From NCBI GenBank assembly GCA_045563675.1, contig JBJLIX010000001.1:248001-312000 (forward strand): a stretch of 64,000 nucleotides of DNA, in the 5' to 3' direction. This document shows, piece after piece, positions 43,208-51,284 of the stretch. Source of the stretch: AEGEAN-183 sp045563675 (lineage in GTDB: Bacteria; Pseudomonadota; Gammaproteobacteria; Magnimaribacterales; Magnimaribacteraceae). The translations under genes and the position numbers were made by a program. The notes under the pieces are model-generated. The model did no database searches and was not told the origin of the DNA. It saw nothing but the letters and a program-made list of their open reading frames with translations. Within the stretch, counting starts at the first letter, position 1. Every line of letters starts with the position of its first letter.

Positions 43208-44268
43208 TTTTTTACCTCACTTAAATAACTTTCAAGTTGGTTAAAACTTTCTTCTTGCATATTTTTTCCTGAGAAATAAGCCTTATACCAACTTATTGTC
43301 ATATTTATAGCCTTTTGAAAATCTAAAACTGGTATCCAATTAAGCTGATTCATAGATTTAGAATTATCCAAAAGTAACAAGTTAGTTTCTTTAGGACCTC
43401 CTGATTCTATCTCCCACTTACATTCTTCACCCCAATTTGTGCTTACTTCTTCAACAACTTCCCTTACTGTTTTTTGTGATTCATAGTTTGGAGCAAAATT
43501 CCAAGCATCTGCATAGCTTTCACCTTTATTAGAACAAAGATTCTCTGCTAGTAGAATATACCCTCTTAAAGGTTCTAAAACATGCTGCCATGGCCTTACA
43601 GCCTCCGGGTTTCTTATAATGACTAATTCTTCATTACTAAAGGCCCTAGCGCAATCAGGAATGAGTCTATCTTTTGACCAATCCCCTCCTCCTATAACAT
43701 TTCCCGCCCTAGCAGTAGCAAGTCTAATTTTTGAAGACTCTAAAAGAGATAGCCTCAAACTTTGAGATATTATTTCAGCCCCAGCTTTACTTGCACTGTA
43801 AGGGTCATCACCGCCTAACGGATCTTCTTCTGAATAACCAACTAATTTTTCTTCATTTTTATAGCACTTGTCACTAGTGACAATGATAATGGCTTCTACA
43901 GTGTCCACCTCCAAGGCGGCCTTTATAACTTTAGCTGTTCCTATAATATTCGTTTCAAATGTTTCAATAGGATACTCAAAACTCTCTCTTACTAGAGGTT
44001 GAGCAGCTAAATGGAATATTACAGAAGGTTTAGTTTGTTGAAAACATGAGACCAAATGATCAAATTCATTTATGTCTCCTATAAAGCTTTCACTTAAAAG
44101 AGCTTCAAGATTAAGATCATAAAATAGAGACGGGTCTGTATTAGGTTTAAGGGAATATCCTGATACATCTGCACCCATTTTATCTAAATATAGACTTAGC
44201 CAGCCACCTTTAAATCCTGTGTGGCCTGTTAAAAGCGTCTTTCTATCTTTCCAAAAACCTTTGTTCAC
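43204..44268 (-). CDS. rfbG: CDP-glucose 4,6-dehydratase
   Basis: This extended SDR has KGFWKDRKTLLTGHTGFKGGW at its N-terminus (shown here in part), HLAAQPLVRESF, VTSDKCY, YSASKAGAE with catalytic Tyr-x3-Lys, and RAGNVIGGGDW, the last diagnostic of CDP-glucose dehydratases. I place the start at a GTG (44266-44268), giving 354 residues that begin VNKGFWKDR as in the family. A longer reading from 44379 would overlap rfbF by about 100 bases and add a segment unlike any family member. It starts 7 nt after the rfbF stop and overlaps the rfbH-like start by 4 nt. Confidence 0.9.
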   Translation of the reverse strand: MNKGFWKDRKTLLTGHTGFKGGWLSLYLDKMGADVSGYSLKPNTDPSLFYDLNLEALLSESFIGDINEFDHLVSCFQQTKPSVIFHLAAQPLVRESFEYPIETFETNIIGTAKVIKAALEVDTVEAIIIVTSDKCYKNEEKLVGYSEEDPLGGDDPYSASKAGAEIISQSLRLSLLESSKIRLATARAGNVIGGGDWSKDRLIPDCARAFSNEELVIIRNPEAVRPWQHVLEPLRGYILLAENLCSNKGESYADAWNFAPNYESQKTVREVVEEVSTNWGEECKWEIESGGPKETNLLLLDNSKSMNQLNWIPVLDFQKAINMTISWYKAYFSGKNMQEESFNQLESYLSEVKK

Positions 44269-44275
44269 TCGTTTT

Positions 44276-45049
44276 TTATTTCCAAACTTTCCAAGGAGCA
44301 GAACCTGTATCCCACAAATCTTGTAAAAGTTGCTTATCCCTAAGAGTATCCATTGGCTGAAAAAAACCTTGATGCTCATAAGCCATTAATTGACCATCCT
44401 TTGACAAATTATTTAAAGGTTCTTGTTCCCATATAGTTTGATCGCCCTCGATATAAGATAAGACTTTTGGGGATAATATAAAAAAACCTGCGCTAACTTT
44501 ACCACCATCGCCTTTTGGTTTTTCATTAAAATTGGTTACCTTACTCTCCTTAATCTCCAAGGCTCCAAACCTTCCAGGAGGGTACATAGCTGTTACAGTA
44601 GCCAACTTGCCATGCTGTTTATGGAATTCTAAGCTTTTAGTTATATCAATATCAGACAGACCATCACCGTAAGTTAGAAAGAAGATTTCTTCTTCTAACA
44701 CGTGTTCTGAAATTCTCTTTATTCTTCCCCCAGTCATGCTGTCTTCGCCTGTATCGACTAAAGTAATTTTCCAAGGCTCAACTCTTTTATTGTGCACTTC
44801 CATTGAATTCTCTTTCATATCTATAGTTACGTCTGACATATGAAGAAAATAATTAGCGAAATACTCTTTAATTACATATGACTTATAACCGCAACATATT
44901 ACAAAATCATTTACTCCATGATGAGAATAGGTTTTTAAAATATGCCAAAGAATAGGCTTTCCACCTAAATCAATCATAGGTTTAGGCTTCAAATCAGTCT
45001 CTTCACTGATTCTTGTACCAAAGCCTCCAGCTAAAATAACTGCTTTCAA
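44276..45049 (-). CDS. rfbF: Glucose-1-phosphate cytidylyltransferase
   Basis: This enzyme makes CDP-glucose, the entry point of CDP-dideoxy and branched sugar pathways. It has VILAGGFGTRISEETDLKPK at the N-terminus, MIDLGGKPILWHI, LTYGDGLSDID and the GKLATVTAM strand. The length (257) is standard. Translation starts at TTG, 5 nt after AGGAGG (45055-45060). The gene heads the rfbF-rfbG-rfbH-like-SDR-transketolase block. Confidence 0.93.
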   Translation of the reverse strand: MKAVILAGGFGTRISEETDLKPKPMIDLGGKPILWHILKTYSHHGVNDFVICCGYKSYVIKEYFANYFLHMSDVTIDMKENSMEVHNKRVEPWKITLVDTGEDSMTGGRIKRISEHVLEEEIFFLTYGDGLSDIDITKSLEFHKQHGKLATVTAMYPPGRFGALEIKESKVTNFNEKPKGDGGKVSAGFFILSPKVLSYIEGDQTIWEQEPLNNLSKDGQLMAYEHQGFFQPMDTLRDKQLLQDLWDTGSAPWKVWK

Positions 45050-45054
45050 GTAAT

Positions 45055-45060
45055 CCTCCT
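45055..45060 (-). promoter_or_regulatory. Strong Shine-Dalgarno for the TTG start of rfbF
   Basis: AGGAGG on the minus strand lies 5 nt before TTG. The same AGGAGG-5nt-TTG arrangement occurs at gtrB, about 5.9 kb further along. Confidence 0.8.
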
Positions 45061-45114
45061 AGAATAAGAAAAAAAGATTAAGTTTCAGATAAAGTGAGAT
45101 TATAAATCTCATTA

Positions 45115-46074
45115 TTATTTTTTAATACCAAATAATTTAACAATTTTCTTTAATGAGATGATCGGATGTATAAATAAATCCTTTATTAAAGATGAAAAGA
45201 GACTAAAAAGTCTTTTTACTACGCCCCTGTCAAAATCAATTAATAAATCAGGACTTTCATTTTCAATTGATTGTCTTATAACTTGGAATAATCTATTTTT
45301 TTGTACATTAAGCATTTCTTTAACAGCTAAATTATTCCTTTCAACATTTAATAGCTCCTCAAAAAAATAAACAAATTCTTTATGTATTCTCCATCTCATA
45401 CTAAGTCCAAAATAACCAACTCCTGATTCATCTAAAGAATGAGTATCATCAATAAAGATATCTTGCTCATTTATTGGTTTATCCCAATAAAAGCATTTTC
45501 CTTTTAGAATTAATTTAGAAAGTAAGAAAATTTGTGGGTAATAATTATAAGCATTAGGGTAATCTTTTTCTATTTTATTAAATTCACTGATGAAGCCCAT
45601 ACAAGAAGGTACATGAAATATAATTCCTGGTAGATGAGGAGCGGCATGCCATATATCTTTAGGATAAATCTCGCCTATTGAAGTTTTGCCTCTATAAAGC
45701 TCTTTTTCAAGATAATACTGAGGACAAACAAGTTTCGGTTTATTCTTATTTAAGAAATCAATTAAATCACCAATATTCTCTTTAATAATTTTATCTTCAT
45801 CCGGATTCCATAATAAATAATCAGTTTTGCATTCTCTTATTAATTGGATTGTGTTTCCTGAAAAACCTAAATTTTTTCTATTCTTTATGATTTCAAATGA
45901 AGTATCTTGATATCTGTTCTTCAAGAATTCAAAAGACCCGTCTTCAGAGCAGTTATCAATTAAAAGAACATTAATTTCTTTAGAAGAAAAGTTATTTTTT
46001 AAGTTTTCTAAGCAGGAAGAAGCTGCCTCCTTCCTATTATAAGTAGGTATTCCTATGGTTAATATATTTGACAT
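45115..46074 (-). CDS. Family 2 glycosyltransferase
   Basis: A GT-A domain has TIGIPTYNRKEAA at the N-terminus, LLIDNCSEDGS and LLWNPDEDKI, where the usual DxD is replaced by a P-D-E-D segment. The middle has PSCMGFISEFNK. The C-terminus is basic and may touch the membrane (HPIISLKKIVKLFG). The specificity is unknown. It is the first glycosyltransferase of the island after the SDR and RmlC-like genes. Confidence 0.8.
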   Translation of the reverse strand: MSNILTIGIPTYNRKEAASSCLENLKNNFSSKEINVLLIDNCSEDGSFEFLKNRYQDTSFEIIKNRKNLGFSGNTIQLIRECKTDYLLWNPDEDKIIKENIGDLIDFLNKNKPKLVCPQYYLEKELYRGKTSIGEIYPKDIWHAAPHLPGIIFHVPSCMGFISEFNKIEKDYPNAYNYYPQIFLLSKLILKGKCFYWDKPINEQDIFIDDTHSLDESGVGYFGLSMRWRIHKEFVYFFEELLNVERNNLAVKEMLNVQKNRLFQVIRQSIENESPDLLIDFDRGVVKRLFSLFSSLIKDLFIHPIISLKKIVKLFGIKK

Positions 46075-46076
46075 GT

Positions 46077-46979
46077 TTATTTGTCTAGTAATTCTTGAAT
46101 TCCCTCATCTAAACTAAGGTTTTTTACTTTACTTGACCATGGCGGGATTTTTCTTGCTTCTATAGGCTTCATTATTTCTCTATTACGGTAAGGCCTTCCT
46201 CCAAATTGTCCTAAAAAATTTTTATCTAAGATTATCTCTAATCTAGCCACTAACTCTTTGATAGTTAGCCTTTCACCAGAAATTAAATACTTGTCCCATA
46301 ATGTTTTTTCATTTTCGTTAAGATAAGTTCCTGCATTTGAAATATGATCAATAATATTTGTTACATGTGATAAATCTATTATTTGATCGCCTGGAGAAAG
46401 CTCTAAATGAGATTGATATCTAATTGATTCAACTAATAGATTTATCAATTTTCCTCTAGTATCTCCAGGACCATAGGTATCAAAGAGCTTCAGGGTTAAA
46501 CAAGAAAAATCGTATTCCAAATGATAAAAATATAATATATCTTGAAAAGCTTCTTTAGTTGAAGCATATAAATTAAAAGGATTGAATTTTTTTGAATTGT
46601 TATGTTGATTATATGAACCAATATTAATTATTTTCTTGCATCCTCCTTCGTACATTCCTTGAAGCAGCTGAGTAGAAAATTCTATATTTGATCTAATTAA
46701 ACCCGATACGTCACTACTTTTATGATCTGCTAGATATAAAGAAGCTAAATGAAAAACTATATCAAAGTGATTTTCTAAATGAATTCTCACCATGCTTTCA
46801 GTGCTTCCATCATGCATATGTAAAGTACAATTGCTTTTACTTTCTAAATCTCTTAAAGATTCCTTGCTTGTCTCTTCTCTGATTATTGCATGTACATTCC
46901 AATTGGCATCTAAAAGTCTTTTAGCTAAACCATTTCCTATAAAACCTGAAATACCAGTTAATAAAGCTACCTTAGACAT
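46077..46979 (-). CDS. NAD-dependent sugar reductase (RfbJ/abequose synthase-like SDR)
   Basis: This extended SDR of 300 residues has LLTGISGFIGNGLAKRLL at the N-terminus, HLASLYLADHK, NIGSYNQ and YASTKEAFQD with the catalytic Tyr-x3-Lys. The segment KLFDTYGPGDTRGKL resembles CDP-abequose synthase and related CDP-dideoxyhexose reductases. That fits a CDP-sugar pathway built by rfbF-rfbG-rfbH-like genes a few kb away. The stereochemical outcome cannot be read from the sequence. Confidence 0.72.
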   Translation of the reverse strand: MSKVALLTGISGFIGNGLAKRLLDANWNVHAIIREETSKESLRDLESKSNCTLHMHDGSTESMVRIHLENHFDIVFHLASLYLADHKSSDVSGLIRSNIEFSTQLLQGMYEGGCKKIINIGSYNQHNNSKKFNPFNLYASTKEAFQDILYFYHLEYDFSCLTLKLFDTYGPGDTRGKLINLLVESIRYQSHLELSPGDQIIDLSHVTNIIDHISNAGTYLNENEKTLWDKYLISGERLTIKELVARLEIILDKNFLGQFGGRPYRNREIMKPIEARKIPPWSSKVKNLSLDEGIQELLDK

Positions 46980-46985
46980 ATTAAA

Positions 46986-47522
46986 TTAAAAAGGTGTATT
47001 AAAATTTTGCAATTCTTCTAGTTTTTGATCTCTATCTGAAATAGTAGGTTCTGTTATAGGCCAATTAAATCCAAAAGAGTTCCAAGTAACTCCAGAATCA
47101 TGTTCTGGAGAATAAACACTAGACACCTTGTAAGTTAATAAACTATTTTGAGTTAGCGATAAAAAACCATGTGCTATTCCTGGTGGTATATATAGGCCTA
47201 TCTTATTCTGAGAAGAGAGGTTTAAAGAATGGCTTTTTCCATAAGTAGATGAAGAAGATCTAAGGTCTAGAACAACATCGAGCACCTCTCCTTCTAAGCA
47301 ATAGACCATCTTAAAGTGATCACTGGGAGGCAACTGTAGATGCATGCCTCTTAGTACATCTTTCTTTGAGAAAGTGAAATACTCTTCAACCCAACTAGTA
47401 TTAAGTGTTAAATCTTTAAAATCATTTATATTAAAAATTTTTGTAAATGAACCTCTGTTATCTATTTGCGTTAATGGTTTTAACTCGAAGCAGCCTTCAA
47501 GAGGTGTTGGTTTTAGTTCCAT
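46986..47522 (-). CDS. RmlC-like sugar epimerase (second copy, divergent)
   Basis: A cupin-fold epimerase of the RmlC family has DNRGSFTKIFN, the catalytic His in LRGMHLQ, KMVYCLEGEVLDVVLDLR, YIPPGIAHGF and FNWPI. It differs strongly from the rmlC at 34036-34575 and lies next to the RfbJ-like SDR. It may therefore epimerise the CDP-keto sugar, as AscE does in the ascarylose pathway (inference). Confidence 0.78.
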   Translation of the reverse strand: MELKPTPLEGCFELKPLTQIDNRGSFTKIFNINDFKDLTLNTSWVEEYFTFSKKDVLRGMHLQLPPSDHFKMVYCLEGEVLDVVLDLRSSSSTYGKSHSLNLSSQNKIGLYIPPGIAHGFLSLTQNSLLTYKVSSVYSPEHDSGVTWNSFGFNWPITEPTISDRDQKLEELQNFNTPF

Positions 47523-47541
47523 TTAGTTTATATAAACGAAA

Positions 47542-48480
47542 TTAAGAAATTTCATTAATTTTTGATAAAGATATACCTGGAAAAGATCTTGTAAAAGACA
47601 ATCTAGTATTATTTAAATATAACAAAACACATAAAATGATAATACCGACAAGAGAGTAGACTACCGACAATAAAGTAATAAAAGCCCTTTTTGGGTAATG
47701 CTTTAGTTCTGGAGCTACAGGAGGGTCTATTACTCTGAAGGCATATTCAGGCCTTACCTCAGCTAACATAGCCTTACTTGTCTGACTTTCTATCATTCTA
47801 TAGAAAAGCTGTTTTATATCTTCAACCTTAGTGTTTTTTATCTGCTCTCTTAAGTATTTGATCGATTCCCTTGCTTCCTTTACATCTCTTCGGCTTAAAT
47901 TTTGGTTTAAATCTAAAACCATCAATTCCAACCAATCTCTTGCTTGAGTAGGAGATATATGTTCTATGGTCATCAAAACAAAAGGTGTTCTAGTACTTAA
48001 TTTCTCTACAGAAAAAATTTTCATAAACCTGTTTGTTGCCATTTGAATAGATCCTTTGTACTCCCCTACTTCTAAGACATCATTTGCTTGATCCCAAGAT
48101 TTGGGTTCCATTAGAGCCGAAAGCGCCTCATGCTTAATTAAAAAATCAGATATAAATTTTCTTGATTTTAGAGTCTCAATTGCAATTAAAGTCTTATCAT
48201 CTGACATTGTTGGAATGCTAATTCCAGCTAGCGCAGCTAGGCTACTTTGCCCCACAGAACGTCCTTGGGAGCTGCTCTCTGAGGAAGCCAATAGAATCTC
48301 TGCTTTATATACATTTGGTTGTACATAAGTATAAATAGCAGTTACTAATCCAACAAGAATTGGAAGAGTTAGGACCAAAAATCTATTAATCCAAATTGCA
48401 TCAAAGATGTCTTTAAAAGACATTTCTTTTTCTTCTGATATACCTTCTGTGCGGTCTAAAGAACTATTTTTTTCTTCCAT
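47542..48480 (-). CDS. wzz: O-antigen chain-length determinant Wzz
   Basis: A PCP-type inner-membrane protein has a cytoplasmic N-terminus, TM1 at about 34-53 (FLVLTLPILVGLVTAIYTYV), a periplasmic domain of about 215 residues, and a C-terminal TM at about 270-292. PPVAPELKHYPKR precedes the second TM, matching the proline-rich motif of Wzz. It controls modal O-chain length with Wzy. It is the first gene of the island, as in P. aeruginosa. A later start at Met20 is possible because no Shine-Dalgarno sits close to the first ATG. Confidence 0.88.
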   Translation of the reverse strand: MEEKNSSLDRTEGISEEKEMSFKDIFDAIWINRFLVLTLPILVGLVTAIYTYVQPNVYKAEILLASSESSSQGRSVGQSSLAALAGISIPTMSDDKTLIAIETLKSRKFISDFLIKHEALSALMEPKSWDQANDVLEVGEYKGSIQMATNRFMKIFSVEKLSTRTPFVLMTIEHISPTQARDWLELMVLDLNQNLSRRDVKEARESIKYLREQIKNTKVEDIKQLFYRMIESQTSKAMLAEVRPEYAFRVIDPPVAPELKHYPKRAFITLLSVVYSLVGIIILCVLLYLNNTRLSFTRSFPGISLSKINEIS

Positions 48481-48508
48481 AGAGCTTTTTTTTACTCTTA
48501 CTCCTGAG

Positions 48509-48514
48509 ATTATA
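48509..48514 (-). promoter_or_regulatory. Candidate -10 box of the wzz/island promoter
   Basis: A perfect TATAAT on the minus strand lies 29 nt before the wzz ATG in the 70-nt pgsA-wzz gap. At 17-18 nt upstream there is only a weak TTCTAA/TCTAAA. The expected transcript would have a leader of about 20 nt. It is the only clear candidate at the island's upstream boundary. Confidence 0.45.
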
Positions 48515-48550
48515 GATTGAGATAACTAGCTTTAGAAACATATTTTTATA

Positions 48551-49108
48551 TCATCTTCTTCTTTCTGATAAATAATTAGCTAAAGAAATGATAGTTTGAA
48601 CTAGAGCAATCCAGAGAATAATCTTACCTAAATTCTCTAAAAGCAATGAGTAACTAGAAGGATGAAAGGAAATAAATAGAGTAAAAATAGCAACCATTTG
48701 TAGCGCTGTTTTTATCTTTCCTGAGAGATTAACTTCAATCACCCTTAATTCAGGATTCTGTTCTGAGATAATCCGCACCCTAGTGATATATATCTCTCTA
48801 AGAGAAATTATAAAAGTAGGTAAATAAATAAAAACATCACGAAATAAAATAGATAATATTATTAAACAAGAGATAACTAAGAGTTTGTCTGCTGCTAAGT
48901 CTAGATTAGCCCCTAACTTTGATACAACTCCCATCCTTCTAGCTAAATAACCATCTATATAATCAGTAAGGCTTGCCAGCAAAAATAATAAAGCACAAAT
49001 GATATAGCCATTTTTTTGCCCGCCTAAAGCTAATAAAGCTATAAAAGGAATGGAGATAACTCTGAAAATAGAAAAGAAATTAGGAATGTTCCTTTTAAAG
49101 AATGGCAT
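48551..49108 (-). CDS. pgsA: CDP-diacylglycerol-glycerol-3-phosphate 3-phosphatidyltransferase
   Basis: This inner-membrane enzyme makes phosphatidylglycerophosphate. The CDP-alcohol phosphotransferase motif is complete: Asp52-Gly53, Ala56-Arg57, Gly66, Asp70 and Asp74 within DYIDGYLARRMG and KLGANLDLAADK. It has about six hydrophobic helices and the usual length of 185. uvrC lies 3 nt upstream, the standard gammaproteobacterial pair. The tRNA genes that usually follow are displaced to 1.0-1.2 kb. Confidence 0.95.
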   Translation of the reverse strand: MPFFKRNIPNFFSIFRVISIPFIALLALGGQKNGYIICALLFLLASLTDYIDGYLARRMGVVSKLGANLDLAADKLLVISCLIILSILFRDVFIYLPTFIISLREIYITRVRIISEQNPELRVIEVNLSGKIKTALQMVAIFTLFISFHPSSYSLLLENLGKIILWIALVQTIISLANYLSERRR

Positions 49109-49111
49109 ATA

Positions 49112-50929
49112 TTATCCTATTGAAGTTTTTATAACTTTAGCTTTTTCTTCACCTATTCCTTGAATCCTTCTTATATCATCAACTGATGCTTTCTTTAATT
49201 GCTCTATAGAGCCAAAGTACCTTAAGATATTGCTTTTTAATTTAACACCTATTCCTGGGATGAGATCAAGTTGTGATTGAGTAAGGTTATGAGTTCTAGC
49301 TTTCTTTAAATTAGTTATGCAGAATCTATGAGACTCATCCCTAATTTCTTGAATTAAAAGCATTCCAGAATTTTTAGGGTTAAATTTCTTTTTTATCCCT
49401 TTACATGAGCTAAAAAGATCCATATCTGCCTTGCGCCTTGCGCCTTTTGAAATAGAAATGACATAAATGTCATTCAACCCCAAACCCTTCAAAGAAGCTT
49501 TTACTTTATTTAGATGCGTCTCTCCTCCGTCTATAATTAAGAGATTAGGTAAATCTTTGCTTCCCTTTTTTCTTTTAAACCTTCTTTCTATTACTTCTAT
49601 CATTGAGCCTATATCATTACCTGAATTTTTTGGGCTAATTTTAAACAACCTATAATTCTTTTTATTTATACCTTCTCTGTTAAAGGATACACAGGAACCT
49701 ACTGCGTTTTTTCCTGATTGATGGCTTATATCAAAACCCTCTACAGAGATTAAATCTTCCTCTAAATTAAATAGCTTTCTTATATTTTCAAATCCTTTTC
49801 CATATCTCCTACTCCCCAGATCTTTAAACCTCTTTATTTTTTTAGAATTTGCTTCTGCAATCTTCAATAAACCTTTATCTTTGTTATTAAGATTTGAAAT
49901 CAAGCTAACTTTCTTCTTAAAGCGGTCTTTTAAGAAAATTTCTAATATTTTCTTTTCAGAGATTTTTTTATTAGAAATAATCTTTGAAGGGCAATTTGAA
50001 TTTTCAAGATAATAAGTTTTTATAAAAGATTCAGCTAAATTAGAGCTTAACTTATTGTTTATATTAGGGTAATTTTTATGTCCAACAACCCATCCCCCTC
50101 TAACTTGAGTAACCCCAATGGAGATATGCTTACCTTCCTCTAAAACTATTATGGCATCTATATCTTCATGAAACCCAGAGATTGATTGAGATCTTTGGAC
50201 ATCTCTCAAAGAAGAAATCTTATCTCGATATTTAGCTGCCTTTTCATATTGTTTCCTTTCAGAACTTTTATCCATTTCCTCGTAAAGCTCTTTCACTAAA
50301 TGCTCACCTTTTCCAGAAAGCAGCATTTCTGCTAGATTAACTTCACGTGAATAATCCTTTTTAGATACATATCCCATACAAGGGGCTGAGCACTTATTAA
50401 TTTCATACTGTATACATGGCCTATTTCTATTTTTAAAGAAAGACTCTGAACAATTTCTTACCTTAAAAACCTTCTGAATTAATGAAAGTACATTTCTTAC
50501 CGAGTATCTGTTGGGATAAGGTCCAAAGTATTTCTCATCTTCTTTCTTTGAGCCTAAATGAATTACCGCAGAAGGAAATTCTTGCTTTAAATTAATTCTA
50601 ATAAAGGGATATCCTTTACCATCTTTGAACTGAACATTGTACTTAGGTAAATATTCTTTTATTAAATGTTGTTCAAGTAGAAGTGCATCCAGTTCATTGT
50701 TGGTTTTTGTAAAATTTAACTCTCTAGTTTCTTCTACTAAGTTTTTAATTTTTTGATTCTTAGAACTTGATCTAGAAAAGTAGGATCGTAATCTGGAATT
50801 TAGATTCTTTGCTTTTCCTATATATAATGGTTGATTCCTATTCCCTAAAAACTTATATACCCCTGGAGTTTTAGGTATTTTTTTAAAATCTAAAAAAGGG
50901 CTTTCTTCTGCTAATTCTATCGCCACCAT
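49112..50929 (-). CDS. uvrC: Excinuclease ABC subunit C
   Basis: This nucleotide excision repair nuclease makes both incisions with UvrB. The N-terminal GIY-YIG domain has TPGVYKFLGNRN and LYIGKAKNLNSRL. A UVR motif lies near 230 (KAAKYRDKISSLRD). The RNase H-like nuclease domain has GFDISHQSGKNAVGS and IDGGETH. Tandem helix-hairpin-helix motifs close the protein (LIPGIGVKLK and IQGIGEEKA). The length (605) is normal. Confidence 0.96.
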   Translation of the reverse strand: MVAIELAEESPFLDFKKIPKTPGVYKFLGNRNQPLYIGKAKNLNSRLRSYFSRSSSKNQKIKNLVEETRELNFTKTNNELDALLLEQHLIKEYLPKYNVQFKDGKGYPFIRINLKQEFPSAVIHLGSKKEDEKYFGPYPNRYSVRNVLSLIQKVFKVRNCSESFFKNRNRPCIQYEINKCSAPCMGYVSKKDYSREVNLAEMLLSGKGEHLVKELYEEMDKSSERKQYEKAAKYRDKISSLRDVQRSQSISGFHEDIDAIIVLEEGKHISIGVTQVRGGWVVGHKNYPNINNKLSSNLAESFIKTYYLENSNCPSKIISNKKISEKKILEIFLKDRFKKKVSLISNLNNKDKGLLKIAEANSKKIKRFKDLGSRRYGKGFENIRKLFNLEEDLISVEGFDISHQSGKNAVGSCVSFNREGINKKNYRLFKISPKNSGNDIGSMIEVIERRFKRKKGSKDLPNLLIIDGGETHLNKVKASLKGLGLNDIYVISISKGARRKADMDLFSSCKGIKKKFNPKNSGMLLIQEIRDESHRFCITNLKKARTHNLTQSQLDLIPGIGVKLKSNILRYFGSIEQLKKASVDDIRRIQGIGEEKAKVIKTSIG

Positions 50930-50954
50930 TAATATTTAGTTAAAAAGAAAAGAC

Positions 50955-51284
50955 TTAATGAGAACGAGAACCATCGAAAACGCATACAAAATACAAGTTC
51001 TCAGTAGAATCATTTATTACTTGATGAAACTGCCCATCTTCAATAAGAATTACATCCCCCTCGGAGACAGGAAATACATCTTCATCTATTTTCATAAGCC
51101 CTTTACCTTTAACAAAGTTATAAACTTCTTCTTGACCGGGGTGGTTGTGACCAGATGTTGACTTCCCGGGTTTTAAATCTGTACTGCTTACAATTAAATT
51201 TTTAAGAGTTGAGTTATCCTTAACTATATACCTCTCGTCTTCCTTAACGATTTTTCCGCCTATATCTAATATATTTAGTTTCAT
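50955..51284 (-). CDS. Small cupin-domain protein
   Basis: A 109-residue single cupin has metal-binding motif 1 GHNHPGQEEVYNFVKGKG (His, His, Glu) and motif 2 around GQFHQVINDS. Such proteins bind a divalent metal and may act as isomerases or sensors; nothing here indicates the substrate. The ATG overlaps the pyrF stop by 4 nt, so it is co-translated with pyrF. Confidence 0.75.
   Translation of the reverse strand: MKLNILDIGGKIVKEDERYIVKDNSTLKNLIVSSTDLKPGKSTSGHNHPGQEEVYNFVKGKGLMKIDEDVFPVSEGDVILIEDGQFHQVINDSTENLYFVCVFDGSRSH

Larger units (their letters stand above)
1200..48480 (-). other. O-antigen/surface polysaccharide island (wzz to wbpM)
   Basis: About 40 consecutive minus-strand genes for nucleotide-sugar synthesis, glycosyl transfer, export and chain-length control lie between pgsA and tRNA-Cys. 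The wzz-first, wbpM-last organisation and the flanking rpsA-ihfB side match what I know of Pseudomonas aeruginosa O-antigen loci. The presence of two flippases and several complete nucleotide-sugar modules suggests assembly by stepwise module exchange (inference). I see no transposase, integrase or obvious flanking direct repeat, and no RfaH-type ops element (GGCGGTAG) ahead of wzz. Confidence 0.85.

Noticed and set aside
44269..44379. A 37-residue N-terminal extension of the CDP-glucose dehydratase frame
   Set aside because: It lies entirely over the 3' end of rfbF in another frame and has no family similarity. The GTG at 44268 gives the standard N-terminus.
45096..45110. GAGATT-ATA-AATCTC hairpin between rfbF and the upstream glycosyltransferase
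   Set aside because: The T-tract is on the plus-strand side, where nothing is transcribed. On the minus strand only ACTTTATC follows, so it is not a convincing terminator.
1200..48480. Mobile-element origin of the island through an integrase or insertion sequence
   Set aside because: No transposase, integrase, terminal inverted repeats or tRNA-end direct repeats were seen within the window.
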